Assembly (NCBI GenBank): GCA_003116975.1 | Contig: BGKB01000114.1 | Location: forward strand, 62,001 to 126,000 | Source: Aurantiochytrium sp. KH105 | Taxonomy: Eukaryota > Sar > Bigyra > Thraustochytrida > Thraustochytriidae | Direction of reading: 5' to 3' | DNA length: 64,000 nt | Part shown: positions 63,183 to 64,000 of the stretch, one piece after another | How the letters are laid out: each line of letters starts with the position of its first letter | How positions within the stretch are numbered: the first letter of the stretch is position 1 | Notes under the pieces: generated by a model | The model's database searches: none | Seen by the model: the letters and a program-made list of their open reading frames with translations, nothing else | What the model was told of the DNA's origin: nothing | Position numbers and translations under genes: made by a program

Positions 63183-64000
63183 ATGGCGGTCTGCGACAGG
63201 TGCGGGTGCACCAGGTACGTGAGAGAGCGCGCGCGCGCGCGCGCGCGCGCAAAAGGCAGAGGGGAGATAGCAGGGCAACAGGAAATGGAGGCTTGACAGA
63301 CTGACGGATTGATTGATTGGCCGGCGAAACTCGGCTTGCGGCGACTCCAGTCTGGGTGACGACTTCCCGTACGCCAAACCGTGGCGAGACAGGACCGTAA
63401 CAGCCGCGACGTGTTGCTCCCCATTCAGCAAAAACGCCATGCGAATGCAAGAGGAAAAGGAGATTTGTGTTCAGGGTAACCATGAAGACTTTTCGCATAA
63501 TGAAACTCTGGCACACGCCTATGACTTCGACATACCGGTTGGCACGGACGTCTTGGCAGCTCGAGAAGGTGTTGTTGTCGACGCGGCCTCATTCTTTCGA
63601 CGCGGAGGACTTCAGCCAAAGTATAAATCCCGAGCCAACTTTGTCGTCGTTCGCCACGACGACGGCACGTATGGTCGCTACTTTCATTTACAAGCACGCA
63701 GCATCGTCGTTGAGAAGGGCCAGTATGTTGCGCTAGGCGACATCCTGGCCAAGTCGGGTGCCACGGGCTATGTTGGTGGACCACATCTTCACTTTGACGT
63801 AACCGATTTGTACATAAAGGAAACCTCGCGACTGTGCTGTTTCTTACGCCATGAATCCTCACGCGCGCTTGCACGACGTCTCGTGCAACGCTGCGAATCA
63901 GCATACTTCGCATCGCCATCGCCACCTCAGAATGATACAGTAACAAGGACCGATGACAGCGAGGCAAAGAATGACCAGGATTCCGACTCTGCGCAAAACC
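63183..64000 (+). CDS. Metallopeptidase M23 (LytM-like) domain protein, 3'-truncated by window edge
   Basis: Model: exon 1 63183-63214 (MAVCDRCGCT), intron 63215-63350 (GTACGT...CCAG, containing a long GC dinucleotide run), exon 2 from 63351 to beyond 64000. The splice keeps the frame (ACC-AG|T). If unspliced, the gene could start at ATG 63439 instead. The domain has the M23 layout: VQGNHEDFSHNET with the first Zn ligand His (63496), AYDFD with Asp (63523), IPVGTDVLAAREGVVV, NFVVVRHDDGTYGRYFHL, and SGATGYVGGPHLHFDV with the HxH ligands (63784, 63790). M23 enzymes are zinc endopeptidases that in bacteria cut peptidoglycan cross-links. All metal ligands seem intact. No signal peptide is visible in this model. 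After ~64.0 kb an acidic tail continues off the window. Confidence 0.82.

Overview
This window is nuclear DNA from a microbial eukaryote. Most genes are long single-exon ORFs encoding eukaryote-only machinery: kinesin-13, RNA polymerase I subunit RPA43, diphthamide enzyme DPH2, SMC5/6 subunit NSE3 (MAGE domain), DXO/RAI1, a Sec1/Munc18 protein, a USP deubiquitinase and the centriolar protein CEP131. Where introns can be modelled they are short GT-AG introns. Kinesin-13 plus CEP131 points to a ciliated or flagellated organism. The compact style, the tandem tudor-like modules and the GC-rich, microsatellite-laden spacers fit a stramenopile, perhaps a thraustochytrid. That placement is inference. 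No tRNA, rRNA, CRISPR or intact transposase was recognised. One ambiguous base (N) lies at 24220.

Layout. 1-12.6 kb: the 3' part of an amino-acid transporter, a kinesin-13 (-), then divergently a 7.8 kb ORF encoding a giant acidic-repeat/EF-hand/C2/coiled-coil protein with what looks like a nucleotide-dead kinesin motor. 12.7-17.6 kb: a three-exon, membrane-anchored DNAJC11-like J protein (-), an MIT-like protein (+) and a double tudor-like/winged-helix protein (-). 17.6-27.5 kb: a gene-poor stretch with a small membrane protein, a type II sulfotransferase, a tandem pair of repeat units (one carrying a frameshifted ORF) and an FG-GAP-like membrane protein. 27.5-34.8 kb: about 7 kb of mostly GC-rich low-complexity DNA with no supportable gene. 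34.8-42.6 kb: an SCP/Dullard-like phosphatase followed by a pure (CTG)50 tract, DPH2, RPA43, a poorly supported ORF and NSE3. 43-60 kb: USP, BMT2-like rRNA methyltransferase, CEP131, two unnamed proteins, an SM protein, DXO and a small unknown. 60.3-64 kb: an unknown, possibly myristoylated protein, minisatellites, and a metallopeptidase M23 gene running off the right edge.

Genes are not in operons; neighbours are mostly divergent or convergent. Several themes recur: microtubule/cilium biology (kinesin-13, pseudo-kinesin, CEP131), ribosome and translation biogenesis (RPA43, BMT2, DPH2) and RNA/protein quality control (DXO, USP, J protein). A repeated feature is pentanucleotide tracts, especially GAGCA in the sense direction, in the spacers just upstream of start codons. 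Start codons were set at the first sensible ATG; several ORFs stay open further upstream only through non-ATG codons.
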